Source of the DNA: Candidatus Melainabacteria bacterium
Lineage (GTDB): Bacteria > Cyanobacteriota > Vampirovibrionia > Obscuribacterales > Obscuribacteraceae
NCBI GenBank assembly: GCA_016699165.1
Contig: CP064963.1
Span: 3,038,001-3,102,000 of the forward strand
Reading direction: 5' to 3'
DNA length: 64,000 nt
Shown: positions 49,589 to 58,896 of the stretch, in pieces
Layout of the letters: each line of letters begins with the position of its first letter
How positions within the stretch are numbered: the first letter of the stretch is position 1
Notes under the pieces: generated by a model
Seen by the model: only the letters and a program-made list of their open reading frames with translations
Databases searched by the model: none
Told to the model about the DNA's origin: nothing
Program-made: the position numbers and the translations under genes

Positions 49589-52129
49589 TTACGGCTCTGG
49601 AGCTTTGAGAATTTCCTGCGCCTTCTTATATATGGCTTCAGCTTTCTCGTGCTGGCCTAGCTGTTTTACTACTTTGGCATAATCTACAAGAGTGCGTCCG
49701 ATATCCTGGTGCGTGTCGGAAAGATTTTCGCGACGCAATTCAAGTACACGGCGATAGACTTCTTCTGCCTCACTAAATTTATTCAATTTGAAATAAACAG
49801 TGCCAAGCGAATGCAAATAATCTGCAAGCGGCAAAGGCTCTACTTTGGGCGATGCTTCGTACAAGCTAACGGCGCGACGCATGAAGGGCTCGGCTTTATC
49901 GAACAATCCCTGCACGCTTAAAACAAGCGCCAGATTGTTATAGTCTTCGACCAGTTCGGGGCTTTCTGGACCCAGGTCGTTTAACTTATGCACCAACACT
50001 CGTTCATAAATAACTTGTGCGTCTTTGTAGTTGCCTTGTTCGAAGTGACGCTCTGCAAGGCGCAAGAAGGCTGTGCCAAGCGCGTCATTTTCTTCGCCAC
50101 CTTTGTCGAATTTTTCTGTGGCGTTCGAGGAATCTTTGCTTATAAGTGAAGCCAATTGTCGCGCTTTGGCGGCTTCAGGCAAAATGGTTTCGGAGAAACG
50201 ACCTTGGCGTTTTTTGTTGCCGTGCTCCATTGTGGGCTGCATATCGCCGCCTTTTAAAATACGCGAAAGCAAATCTTCAGCAGACATTCCAGAAAGATCT
50301 TCTATTTCGTCGTTTTCTTTGCTTACTGGTTCGTTTACAGCAACTGTTTCCGCAACTGGCTCGACGACAGGCTCTGGTTTTGGCTCTTCTTTAGCAGGTT
50401 CTGATTTCTTTTCTTCAGGTGCAGCAGGTTTAGATACAAGAGAGGCTAAACGACCACTCGATTTTCTTTCTTTCTCGATGATTTCGGGAAGCTGCTCGCT
50501 GTTGTCTGCCTCGTCTAGACCAAACAAAAGTGCTTTCAGTCCGCCTTCAGATTTTTGGTCGTCATCTTTAGATTCAGATTTAGGTTCTGGTTTTGGTTCT
50601 GGTTTTGGCTCAGGTTTCGACTCTACCACAGGCTCAAGCTTTGGTTCAAGAACTGGCTCGGGCTCAGGCTCTGGCTCGGCTTTTTTCTCTTCAACTTTTT
50701 CTTCAACTTTTGGCTCTTCTTTTTTAGCCGCAGGTGCGTCTTCTTCTGGTGGTGCAGGTGGTGGCGTTGATCCCGTCCCGCCTAAAGCACCAGGAGGAAC
50801 AGCCATCGCCGATGTTGCCGATTGAGCTTCGAGATTGGCAGCACTTTCTTGAGCGGAAGCGCCAGCGCGAACGAGCACTTTTGGCTCTTTTTCTGCTGCT
50901 TCCCCTTTGAGCGAAAGACCTTTGTCGGGGTTCCATCCTAAGTCACGCAGCGCTTGTTCGAAGGGAATTGGCGCAGTTGGATTTTGGTGTAAGCAATAAT
51001 CGAGAGCTGCAATGCCATCGTCTGGTGAGAGCCAGCCTTTTGTAATCATTTGATAGCAACGCAAACTGGCTTGCAGAGTCGGAACATCTAAGGAGCCTGT
51101 GAGGACTAAGATTTTGCCTATTAAAGAAGCGGTATGCGAAGCTGCATCATAAGCGCGATCTATCTGGTCGTCTGTGACCACTCGCGCCATAGTGAGCAAG
51201 CGGCGATAATCGATAGGTGGTGCGCTAGGCTCGTCTGCAGGTTTGTGCTCTGTGACTTGATCCAACACTTCTTGTGGAGAAGCGCCTGTGGAGAAGACTT
51301 CAGAAAGGCACTCGCACGCTTTGAGCGCGTCTATTTTGTTGTCGCGCACAGCTTCTTGAAAGAAGAGTGCCGCATCGAGTAAATCTTTCGATATAAGATT
51401 TTGATTGACGAGCACGTTGCCTATGGGCTGTTGATTGGCAAGTCCCCATTCAAGCGCGTCCATCACGTCGTTTTCGGTCAAGATGCCTGCCATTACAAGC
51501 AATTCACCAAGACGCACGGTGGATTTTTTCGGTCTGTCGTCGTCAGATTTTGGCTGAGGCACATCGCCCGAAAGTCCGGTTGTGTTGCGCAAGGCTAAAA
51601 GCGCTTCTTCGCGAGACATCATTTCGTCGCGCAGTTTCACTTGTATGTCTAATACACTTTGCAGAGCCTCAGACGGAATGGCGCGATTGAGCACGAGCAC
51701 ACGGCCTAGCGGCATGCCAGTGTTCACCGATTGTTCCATCGAATTTGAAAGTTGTTCTTCGTTGATGATGCCTGCTTCTACAAGCAGTTCGCCCAGTTTT
51801 CCGGTGCGTGCTTTTTTGGCGAGTGATTCGTCGTAATCTTGCAAGGCATCAGCAAATGACGAGCCGATTTTGCGTGCCACTTTGATACATTGCACCGCAA
51901 GATTTATATCAATACTTTTGTCGCGCAGCATAGATTGTGCTTCAAGCACCATCTGCAAATCTTTGGAAGACAAAGCTCCCGACATCACAAGAACCTGACC
52001 GATTTGCAATTTCTTATTGCGCGACTCTGTCATCGCTTCTTGCAACTGGGTGGGGCTCAGGAGACCGGCCTGGACCAAAAGGTCTCCAAACCTGTTATTT
52101 CCTGACATTTTCTTGAAGAAGGAAGACAC
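49589..52129 (-). CDS. Four GspE_N/MshEN-like domains, acidic linker and TPR protein
   Basis: 846 residues. Four copies of a type II secretion/pilus ATPase N-terminal-like domain occur: RFGDLLVQAGLLSPTQLQEA (about 12), KLGELLVEAGIINEEQLSNS (about 115), RLGELLVMAGILTENDVMDA (about 206) and a more degenerate YRRLLTMARVVTDDQIDRAY (about 304). Each is followed by IGxVLV-like second halves. About 430-600 is a low-complexity Glu/Pro/Lys linker with EPKPEP repeats. TPR units with HFEQGNYKDAQVIYERVLVH, YNNLALVLSVQGLFDKAEPF and YFKLNKFSEAEEVYRRVLEL end the protein. No ATPase domain is present. MshEN domains can bind cyclic di-GMP. The start may be GTG 52129 or ATG 52108; neither has a clear ribosome site. 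Confidence 0.85.
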   Translation of the reverse strand: MSSFFKKMSGNNRFGDLLVQAGLLSPTQLQEAMTESRNKKLQIGQVLVMSGALSSKDLQMVLEAQSMLRDKSIDINLAVQCIKVARKIGSSFADALQDYDESLAKKARTGKLGELLVEAGIINEEQLSNSMEQSVNTGMPLGRVLVLNRAIPSEALQSVLDIQVKLRDEMMSREEALLALRNTTGLSGDVPQPKSDDDRPKKSTVRLGELLVMAGILTENDVMDALEWGLANQQPIGNVLVNQNLISKDLLDAALFFQEAVRDNKIDALKACECLSEVFSTGASPQEVLDQVTEHKPADEPSAPPIDYRRLLTMARVVTDDQIDRAYDAASHTASLIGKILVLTGSLDVPTLQASLRCYQMITKGWLSPDDGIAALDYCLHQNPTAPIPFEQALRDLGWNPDKGLSLKGEAAEKEPKVLVRAGASAQESAANLEAQSATSAMAVPPGALGGTGSTPPPAPPEEDAPAAKKEEPKVEEKVEEKKAEPEPEPEPVLEPKLEPVVESKPEPKPEPKPEPKSESKDDDQKSEGGLKALLFGLDEADNSEQLPEIIEKERKSSGRLASLVSKPAAPEEKKSEPAKEEPKPEPVVEPVAETVAVNEPVSKENDEIEDLSGMSAEDLLSRILKGGDMQPTMEHGNKKRQGRFSETILPEAAKARQLASLISKDSSNATEKFDKGGEENDALGTAFLRLAERHFEQGNYKDAQVIYERVLVHKLNDLGPESPELVEDYNNLALVLSVQGLFDKAEPFMRRAVSLYEASPKVEPLPLADYLHSLGTVYFKLNKFSEAEEVYRRVLELRRENLSDTHQDIGRTLVDYAKVVKQLGQHEKAEAIYKKAQEILKAPEP

Positions 52130-52237
52130 TTAAATAATCACCGGATCAAAATCAAAAAAACGATAGCTCGATTCATTTACTGTATCAGCCTGACAGCCCA
52201 TTTCAAATATTAACCACTTTGCCTGAAAACCTAATCG

Positions 52238-52783
52238 TCACGCCTCTAGCGCTTCTTTAAACTTGTTAAAAGTCTTTTCGTCGAATAAAACAAATCGTAT
52301 TTCGTCTAAATAATCGTTGTCTTCGCAAAAATCGCGCACAGCTTCAAGTGCAAGTTTAGCCGCTCTTTCCACCGGAAAACCGTAGGCGCCAGTACTAATT
52401 GACGGGAAAGCTATAGTCTTTATTCCATACTGGCAAGCCAATTTTAGGCACGAAATATATGCGTTTTTGAGTGTGTCGTCTTCGCCGCTGCGCCCGCCGT
52501 GCCAGACGGGACCAACTGCATGAATAATGTGTTTACAGCTAAGCTTGCCACCATCTGTAATTACACAAGAACCTGGTGCGCAGCCGCCATCTCGCTCGCG
52601 TATTTGTTTGCATTGCTCGGCAATGGTGGGACCGCCCGCTTTGTGAATGGCGCCATCTACGCCTCCGCCGCCGCGCAAAGCAGAGTTTGCCGCGTTGACG
52701 ATTGCCTCTACTTCTTGACGTGTAATGTCGCCACGAGTGAGCGTGATACTGGTGGACTTTATAGACTTAGTAACGTTTGCCAT
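52238..52783 (-). CDS. Macro domain ADP-ribose-binding protein
   Basis: 181 residues. SITLTRGDITRQEVEAIVNA with AANSALRGGGGVDGAIHKAG, HAVGPVWHGG and IKTIAFPSISTGAYGFPVERA are the full set for MacroD-type O-acetyl-ADP-ribose deacetylases, including the Asn and Asp of the active site (NAAN, GGVDGAI). The gene starts 12 nt after the stop of the DUF4388 protein gene and would be cotranslated with it. It removes ADP-ribose from proteins or O-acetyl-ADP-ribose. Confidence 0.94.
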   Translation of the reverse strand: MANVTKSIKSTSITLTRGDITRQEVEAIVNAANSALRGGGGVDGAIHKAGGPTIAEQCKQIRERDGGCAPGSCVITDGGKLSCKHIIHAVGPVWHGGRSGEDDTLKNAYISCLKLACQYGIKTIAFPSISTGAYGFPVERAAKLALEAVRDFCEDNDYLDEIRFVLFDEKTFNKFKEALEA

Positions 52784-52794
52784 ATTGCTTGGAC

Positions 52795-54480
52795 TTACGG
52801 GCTCGATTGTGGAATGTCTCTTGCGAGCATAACTCGTTTGTTATACTGCTTGGCATAATCGCGCGCTTTTTTGGCTGAGATCAATAGTTTGTCTAATTCT
52901 ACGCAGTCTTCTGGAATGGTGGCAACGCCAAAGGCCATGAGCAAGTTCCGCGAATCCATGTCTGAGCTTAGTGGTGCCTCGCGCAATACTTCTGAAATTC
53001 TATTGCCAAAAGCGTAGGCAGCAGCAGCGTTTGTGTTGGGAAGAATGACGCCAAAATCAAACATCTCGTAATGTCCAAGATAGTCTACATGTCGTTTGAT
53101 AAGCTGAATACGCTGCATCGCTCGGCGCACTGCAAGCATTTGCAAAGACTCTACCGGACCTGATTCTCCGCCTTTGCGTTGACCAAGACTGAAGATAACA
53201 ATCGAAAATGGCGTGTTGAAATATTCGTAGCGCAAATATTCTTGATCTAGAAAATAAATAAAGGCATCGTAAGTGAGAATGCCGGTTTCGGAGCGATTGA
53301 GATTTTTAACTACGCTTTGCAGTGCGTTATCGTCGATGCCAAGCGCTTTTAGGCGAGCGAGTCTGTCTTGCGCGGGAGCTTGATCCGTAATTTGCACCAG
53401 ACCACAACTGACTAAATTGAACAAAAGTGGTGTCCATTCGGTCATTGGCATGGGACGCTTTTTAAGCAATTCGGCAAGAGTATTGCGATTATCTACTAGC
53501 TCATAAAAATCTAGTTGAGGTTCAAGCGCTATTGGTGCGCCTTTTGCAACGCGTGCTTGAAATTCTTCTTCCGAAATCATGGCATTTTTCTTGACCAGGC
53601 ACGATGCGTCTATTTTTAAGCCGGCTTGTTCTAAATATTTAGATTGGTCAAGAAGGGCCACGGCTTCCATCAATAATGAATCGAGACGTTTTTGGCAAGT
53701 TCTCTGATCTGTGCGCTCATCAGGCCAGAAGCGGAATTCGCCAGTGGACCAGCACACTAATTCTATGATGGCATTGTCTCCTGCAGATTCACGGACACGA
53801 CAATGGACTAGATTTCCTTCCTGGAAAAATACTTCTGCCTGCTCAGATCTGGTGCGCACATCTAAGCGTCCAGTCATCTTTGCCAGATTAATTGATTGAA
53901 GTAAGTTTGGAACTTGTAATTTTGCCAGGTCGCCTTCAAGAGTGGCTTTGGCACCAGCTCTTGGAGGTTCGAAAATAATTGAGCTGCCGCCAAATCCGCC
54001 ACCGCCCATACTCGAACTCGACGTGCTGCTCGATCCTGTATTGACCGGATTGTAGGCACCAGTGGCGCCACCGATTGGATTTTGCATTCCGCCAAATAAT
54101 GCAGAATTAGGAACTATATCTTGCAATTGATCGCCGCCAGATTCGCCTGCAATCATATTACTCATCAAAGACAAGTCGCGAGTGGGATGACGCCAGAGCA
54201 GTTTTGGTTGACCGGCACCATACTCGGTTAGAACCCATTCAGGATCCATGTTGCCTGAAGGATCTATTTCTTTAGGAAAACATTGGGCTGATAAAACATA
54301 GTCGGTTTTGCGGTCAGAACTTGTGAACGGAAACTCGACAATGCGCCCTTTCATTTTCTCTGCTTCTTGCATGAGAAACTGTAAGTCGCCGTACTGCAAA
54401 ATCCCCGGCTGCTTTGGCAGTCGGACTGTTTTTGGCGGCTGGTTTTTCGCGGGTTGTTTATTACCGGAAGATTGAAACAT
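52795..54480 (-). CDS. DUF4388 (PatA-type) protein with degenerate GGDEF domain
   Basis: 561 residues. The first about 185 residues are variable, with a Gly/Ser run. DUF4388 at about 186-300: ATLEGDLAKLQVPNLLQSIN, TGRLDVRTRSEQAEVFFQEG, then FRFWPDERTDQRTCQKRLDS. The C-terminal part (about 395-555) has the layout of a diguanylate cyclase (TGILTYDAFIYFLDQEYLRY, IVIFSLGQR), but the GGDEF site reads HYEMFDFGVILP, so no cyclase activity is expected. DUF4388 is common in PatA-like regulators of cyanobacteria. The macro domain gene follows closely. Confidence 0.82.
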   Translation of the reverse strand: MFQSSGNKQPAKNQPPKTVRLPKQPGILQYGDLQFLMQEAEKMKGRIVEFPFTSSDRKTDYVLSAQCFPKEIDPSGNMDPEWVLTEYGAGQPKLLWRHPTRDLSLMSNMIAGESGGDQLQDIVPNSALFGGMQNPIGGATGAYNPVNTGSSSTSSSSMGGGGFGGSSIIFEPPRAGAKATLEGDLAKLQVPNLLQSINLAKMTGRLDVRTRSEQAEVFFQEGNLVHCRVRESAGDNAIIELVCWSTGEFRFWPDERTDQRTCQKRLDSLLMEAVALLDQSKYLEQAGLKIDASCLVKKNAMISEEEFQARVAKGAPIALEPQLDFYELVDNRNTLAELLKKRPMPMTEWTPLLFNLVSCGLVQITDQAPAQDRLARLKALGIDDNALQSVVKNLNRSETGILTYDAFIYFLDQEYLRYEYFNTPFSIVIFSLGQRKGGESGPVESLQMLAVRRAMQRIQLIKRHVDYLGHYEMFDFGVILPNTNAAAAYAFGNRISEVLREAPLSSDMDSRNLLMAFGVATIPEDCVELDKLLISAKKARDYAKQYNKRVMLARDIPQSSP

Positions 54481-54598
54481 TTACTCGAAAAAAATAACAA
54501 CAATTAGACAGAGAAATCTAATAAGACCTTATTTGAGACTTACCCCTTTTTCTCTTTTTCAACCGGTGTGGTGCTTGGCTTCTTGCGGATCTTGGAAT

Positions 54599-55882
54599 TT
54601 ATGGATAAAGTCCGCGCAGTCTTTTCGCTTCGGCAATGGTTGAAACGCCAAGCCACAAAGCAGCCATTCTAGTTCTGAGATTTCGTTCTTGCGAAAGAGC
54701 GAAAACTTTATCGCAGGCTTTACCCATGATGGTTTCTAGTCTGGTATTTACTTCTTCTTCTGTCCAGAACAATTGCATTAGGCCCTGTACCCATTCGAAG
54801 TAGCTAACGGTTACACCGCCTGCGTTGGCAAGAATATCGGGCACAACCATGACGCCGTTTTCGTGCAGATAAAGATCAGCTTCGGGGCTGGTTGGACCGT
54901 TGGCGCCTTCAACCAGGATTTTGCATTTAATGCGCTCCATGTTCGAGGCGTTGACCTGATTTCCAAGGGCTGCAGGAATCAAAATATCGCAAGGCAATTC
55001 GAGTAGTTCCTGGTTGTTAACAGGCTCTGTGTCCTTGAAATTGGCAAGGGTGCCATGCTCTTGGGCGTATGCAAGGGCGCTTGGAATGTCGATACCTTTG
55101 GCATTGTAAATGCCGCCATGCACATCTGAAACTCCAACCACTTTGTAGCCTGCGTTGTGCAAGTACTTGGCAGTAATTGAGCCTACGTTACCAAAACCTT
55201 GGATTACCACTTCAGGAGCATCTTTGGTCCAGTTCAAGTGCTTGACTGCGCGACGCGCGCAATAGGCAACCCCGCGTCCGGTAGCTTCATGACGACCAAG
55301 TGAGCCGCCAATCGAGATCGGTTTGCCTGTGACAACGCTTGGCACTGTGTGTCCAACGTTGATGCTGTAAGTGTCCATAATCCAAGCCATGGTCTGCTCG
55401 TTGGTGTACATGTCTGGAGCAGGGATGTCTTTGTCTGGACCGATAAAATTGATGATTTCGGAAGTATAGCGACGAGTCATGCGCTCTTTTTCACCCATGG
55501 ACAAATTCCAGGGCTCGCAGCGAACGCCACCTTTGGCACCGCCGTATGGCAGACCCATCAGTGCGCACTTCCAGGTCATGAGCATGGCAAGTGCTGAGAC
55601 TTCGCCCATGTCTACTTCTGGATGGAAACGAATGCCGCCTTTAGCGGGTCCCAAAGTTACGTCGTGGTGAACTCTGTAGCCGGTGAATGTTTTGACCAGT
55701 CCGTCGTCCATACGCACCGGTATGGTGACAATGAGCGCACGTTTGGGATAGCGCAGGCGCTGGTGAAGCTCAGAAGCTAGACCCATAGACACGGCTAGTT
55801 CGTCGAGCTGTCTTTGCGCTCGCAAGAACTCAGGTGTCTCGCACTCCATCTTGGTTACCAGTTCTGGGGCGGCAGTGGTCAT
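54599..55882 (-). CDS. gdhA: Glutamate dehydrogenase (Glu/Leu/Phe/Val family)
   Basis: 427 residues from the ATG at 55882, preceded by TTAGGAGCAACGACA; the longer frame adds 16 residues that do not match the family. Signatures: GPAKGGIRFHPEVDMGEVSA, MTWKCALMGLPYGGAKGGVR with the catalytic Lys, and the NAD(P) fold VVIQGFGNVGSITAKYLHNA. VVPDILANAGGVTVSYFEWV completes the active site. It converts glutamate to 2-oxoglutarate and ammonia and back. A single gene, divergent from mutM. Confidence 0.95.
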   Translation of the reverse strand: MTTAAPELVTKMECETPEFLRAQRQLDELAVSMGLASELHQRLRYPKRALIVTIPVRMDDGLVKTFTGYRVHHDVTLGPAKGGIRFHPEVDMGEVSALAMLMTWKCALMGLPYGGAKGGVRCEPWNLSMGEKERMTRRYTSEIINFIGPDKDIPAPDMYTNEQTMAWIMDTYSINVGHTVPSVVTGKPISIGGSLGRHEATGRGVAYCARRAVKHLNWTKDAPEVVIQGFGNVGSITAKYLHNAGYKVVGVSDVHGGIYNAKGIDIPSALAYAQEHGTLANFKDTEPVNNQELLELPCDILIPAALGNQVNASNMERIKCKILVEGANGPTSPEADLYLHENGVMVVPDILANAGGVTVSYFEWVQGLMQLFWTEEEVNTRLETIMGKACDKVFALSQERNLRTRMAALWLGVSTIAEAKRLRGLYP

Positions 55883-56020
55883 TGTCGTTGCTCCTAAAAA
55901 GATGTTTCGAGATATGTTACATCCTGCCAACTTATAAAAGTGATATATCCGCCTATATATCTGGTAAAAATATTTTCAATGCAAAGCGTCACTAAATAGT
56001 ATCTGAAGGACTTGACATAA

Positions 56021-56848
56021 GTGCCGGAATTGCCTGAGGTTGAAACTATAGTCAAGGGGTTGCGTCGCGAGCTTACTGGCGACGTGATATCACAGGCGGT
56101 GGTACTGCGCGATGCATCTATTGGACATCCCTCTTGTCGAGATTTCGCCCGCTTCTTGCCCGGTCACAAAATTGAGCGTGTCAAAAGACGCGGCAAATAT
56201 GTATTAATCGAACTTTCAGACAAAGCCTCACTGGTAGTGCATCTTAAAATGTCTGGAAGACTTTTGCTCAAAAAGCAAAAGAGTAAACCAGATAGATTTT
56301 TACGTGTTTCACTCAAGCTGGAAAGCGGACGCGAACTGCATTTTGAAGACATGCGCGTTTTTGGCAGACTGTGGTTTTTCACATCCAAACAAAATCCCAA
56401 TGAATTGATTAAAGGGCTCAAAACTATGGGTGTAGAGCCATTAGAAGATTTGAACCTCGAATATTTAAAAGCTAAATTGCAAAAGAAAACTGCACCAATC
56501 AAAAACGTAATCATGGACCAGACTATTATTGCCGGTGTTGGAAATATCTATGCCGACGAGTCGCTTTTTATGGCTGGGATAAAACCCGCACGCAAAGCCG
56601 GTTCGCTCAAAGACAAAGAAATAAAAGCGCTAATAGAATCTATCATTAAAGTCCTGAGCACCGCCATTAAAGCCGGTGGATCATCGATGAAAGACTACAC
56701 AGATTTAGATGGTGTCAACGGCAATTACATGAGCGAATCTTGGGTTTATAGACGAACCAACGAAAAATGTCGCAAATGCAAGTCCGAAATTGAGCGTATA
56801 AAAATTGCCGGGCGTTCGACCCACTTTTGTCCCAGCTGCCAAAAGTAA
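56021..56848 (+). CDS. mutM: Formamidopyrimidine-DNA glycosylase (MutM/Fpg)
   Basis: 275 residues from GTG 56021 (AAGGA 11 nt upstream). Starts PELPEVETIVKGLRREL after Met, so the catalytic Pro1 and Glu2 are present. LVVHLKMSGRLLL with the catalytic Lys, AGVGNIYADESLFMAGI with the Asn/Asp helix-two-turn-helix, GGSSMKDYTDLDG, and the terminal zinc finger CRKC-16 residues-FCPSC. It removes 8-oxoguanine and other oxidised bases. Confidence 0.96.
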   Translation: MPELPEVETIVKGLRRELTGDVISQAVVLRDASIGHPSCRDFARFLPGHKIERVKRRGKYVLIELSDKASLVVHLKMSGRLLLKKQKSKPDRFLRVSLKLESGRELHFEDMRVFGRLWFFTSKQNPNELIKGLKTMGVEPLEDLNLEYLKAKLQKKTAPIKNVIMDQTIIAGVGNIYADESLFMAGIKPARKAGSLKDKEIKALIESIIKVLSTAIKAGGSSMKDYTDLDGVNGNYMSESWVYRRTNEKCRKCKSEIERIKIAGRSTHFCPSCQK

Positions 56849-56859
56849 TAAAAACCAAA

Positions 56860-56882
56860 ACAGACCACCCGAGGGTGGCCTG
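56860..56882 (-). terminator. Terminator serving the small secreted protein gene (and maybe mutM)
   Basis: ACAGACCACCC/GGTGGCCTGT around GAG. On the minus strand it continues TTTTGGTTTTTATTAC, on the plus strand only into CCAAAAAATTC, so it works mainly for the minus-strand gene at 56919-57140. Confidence 0.75.
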
Positions 56883-56918
56883 TCCAAAAAATTCGGTTAT
56901 ACGGATGGGTGCGTCTTT

Positions 56919-57140
56919 TTATCTGACTAAAGCTCTGGATAACCAGAATGCTCTTACCGCTTTATATGTGCCGACGAGTTTGGTTTTAATAGGTACTGCG
57001 TTTACTACAGGAGCAGTTGTTACTGCAGGAGCTACTGTAGGTGTAATTACTAGCGGTCCGCTAGCAAAGGAGCTTGTTGCTATAACTCCCAGGCCGAGCA
57101 CTGATGCCAGTAACATCGATCCAACAATTTTCTTTTTCAT
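56919..57140 (-). CDS. Small secreted protein
   Basis: 73 residues with a typical signal peptide, MKKKIVGSMLLASVLGLG and a cut after SSFASG, leaving a mature part of about 46 residues: a Pro/Val/Thr-rich stretch (ITPTVAPAVTTAPVVNAVPI) and a basic end (LVGTYKAVRAFWLSRALVR). GGAGG lies 13 nt before the ATG. No family is recognised. A terminator follows on its strand. Confidence 0.75.
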   Translation of the reverse strand: MKKKIVGSMLLASVLGLGVIATSSFASGPLVITPTVAPAVTTAPVVNAVPIKTKLVGTYKAVRAFWLSRALVR

Positions 57141-57296
57141 TTCAGGCTTCGCACCTCCGAACTTTTTACTTTAATGCTTTGGTCAAATTTACGATTTGCC
57201 AGGGGCATTTTGGTAATGACACCGATTTACTTGTATCCTCTTATTAGCACATAAATGGTCGAGCATATCAACGGTCACTTACTTAAAACATACCCC

Positions 57297-57316
57297 GACA
57301 ATATTGTCTTGACAAT
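57297..57316. promoter_or_regulatory. Three half-site palindrome GACAAT/ATTGTC/GACAAT
   Basis: GACAATATTGTC (57297-57308) is a perfect 12-bp palindrome, followed after TT by another GACAAT (57311-57316). It lies in the 292-bp gap between the small secreted protein gene and the CPBP protease gene, about 117-136 nt before the latter. It is a good operator candidate. Confidence 0.5.
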
Positions 57317-57432
57317 ACCTTATCATGAGAGTTCAAGATTAATTAATAGGCTAAACCCCAGTCTTTATATTCAAAATAACTGGGACGATTCTTCCAATTA
57401 GGAAGACTTCTGGGAGTACGACGGAGCATTTT

Positions 57433-58470
57433 ATGGATTTCACCCTTTTATTCGGCTGCTCGATCATGGGACTTATGGCTCATGGCTCTGCCAAATTCAA
57501 ATGGCTCGAATGGATCCTGCGCGGTTTCATCTGTGTTCTCTTTTTGCTCGAATTAAATGCCGCCCTCATTATGAGAGACTCAGTTGAAAGTTTGACGCCC
57601 TGGGCCAATGCCATTTTATTTTGGATGTCGCTTGTAAGCGGTGCCATTTTGCTCTTGCCGGTTCGAATTGCATTTTCTTTCTTCTTTACCGCATTAGATG
57701 GAATCGTTTCGCTCAGATTTATCACAGGACCTATTAGGCACAAACTGAGTGTCTGGGCTTCTATAATGAACCAGAAAGTTTTTCAGCCGCGCTCGGTCCC
57801 GCACATGGTCGGGCTCTTTATTTACCTGACTACTTTTGCATTTTTGATGCAACCGATAAACCCGGTCAACATGCAGTTTCCCGCCATTCCCCTGCCAGTG
57901 CCGATAACACCTGGTCAGCTCTTTTCCTACCATGGCATTGGTCTTGTGCTTACTTCGCTTTGCGGCGTAGGTATTCTGGTTAAGCGAAACTGGCGTGAGG
58001 CGCTTGCTCGCATAGGTTGGGTCAAACCTACCTGGAAGCATGTAGCAATTGGAGTCGGGCTTGTAGTCTTTAGTTTCTGCTACGACCTGGTTTGGGCGTA
58101 CTACACTCATGGCTCTGCCGATGCCGATATGGCAAGCAAAATTTCCAACTATAATTCGACCACTTTTGGTGCGTCGGACAACTTTAGTGCTTCGGTCATT
58201 CTGGCGCTAGCCACTGCCATTTTTGCAGGCGTGGGCGAAGAGACTTTGATGAGAGGCGTCTTGCAGCCAGCACTTGGAATTTTTCCCGCTGCCGTCTTAC
58301 ACGGTTTGATGCATGCTCAATTTACTTATGCGCCGGTCTTGATTATTCAAATTGCGCTCTGGTCGTGTGTGATGGGCATCGTTCGTCGCTTTACCAACAC
58401 CACTACTACTATAATTGGACACGCCGGATTTAATCTGGTCACCACATTTTTGTTTTCATATAATCCCTGA
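57433..58470 (+). CDS. CPBP (CAAX-like) intramembrane metalloprotease
   Basis: 345 residues with about eight hydrophobic segments. Catalytic motifs are GVGEETLMRGVLQPAL (EExxxR), HGLMHAQF (second His) and TIIGHAGFNLV (third His, HxxxN). The family removes C-terminal residues or acts as self-immunity against bacteriocins; the role here is unknown. The first about 130 residues are additional membrane segments. GGAGCATTTT precedes the ATG. A response regulator gene follows after 26 nt. Confidence 0.88.
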   Translation: MDFTLLFGCSIMGLMAHGSAKFKWLEWILRGFICVLFLLELNAALIMRDSVESLTPWANAILFWMSLVSGAILLLPVRIAFSFFFTALDGIVSLRFITGPIRHKLSVWASIMNQKVFQPRSVPHMVGLFIYLTTFAFLMQPINPVNMQFPAIPLPVPITPGQLFSYHGIGLVLTSLCGVGILVKRNWREALARIGWVKPTWKHVAIGVGLVVFSFCYDLVWAYYTHGSADADMASKISNYNSTTFGASDNFSASVILALATAIFAGVGEETLMRGVLQPALGIFPAAVLHGLMHAQFTYAPVLIIQIALWSCVMGIVRRFTNTTTTIIGHAGFNLVTTFLFSYNP

Positions 58471-58496
58471 TTTAAGAGTGAAACGGAGTAGACCAA

Positions 58497-58880
58497 ATGC
58501 CCATTCAAAAAGTGATGCTTGTAGACGATGATCCCGATATTTTAAAAGTGGGCAAGATGAGCCTGTCAGGCGTTGGTAAGTGGGAAGTTTGCGTGGCGCT
58601 TTCAGGCAAAGAAGCAATAAAAATGGCAGTCGAGCAAAAACCAGATTTAGTAATTATCGATACTTCGATGCCTGAAATTGACGGCGTAACCACTTTGACT
58701 CAGATACGCAATTTGCCAAATTTTCAAAACGTTCCAGTATTTATGACCACCACAAGAGTGGAGCAGGGCGAAGAAGTTTTCTACCAATCGCGCGGCGCCA
58801 ATGGATTAATTGCAAAGCCGTTCAATCCCAAAACTTTGCCCCAAGAAATTATGTCCAAGCTACAAAGCCTGGGCATGTAA
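58497..58880 (+). CDS. Single-domain response regulator (CheY-like)
   Basis: 127 residues, only a receiver domain. The phosphorylation set is complete: VDDDPD (acidic pair), VIIDTSMPEIDG (phospho-Asp), FMTTTRV (Thr) and IAKPFNP (Lys). CGGAGTAGACCAA precedes the ATG. It has no output domain and no neighbouring kinase. It converges with the REC-GGDEF-EAL gene, only 16 nt away. Confidence 0.95.
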   Translation: MPIQKVMLVDDDPDILKVGKMSLSGVGKWEVCVALSGKEAIKMAVEQKPDLVIIDTSMPEIDGVTTLTQIRNLPNFQNVPVFMTTTRVEQGEEVFYQSRGANGLIAKPFNPKTLPQEIMSKLQSLGM

Positions 58881-58896
58881 TTCTGACTAAAATCAG

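Noticed and set aside
50073..50825. 250-residue Ser/Gly-rich forward frame
   Set aside because: It is the mirror of the acidic EPKPEP linker of the minus-strand GspE_N-TPR gene.
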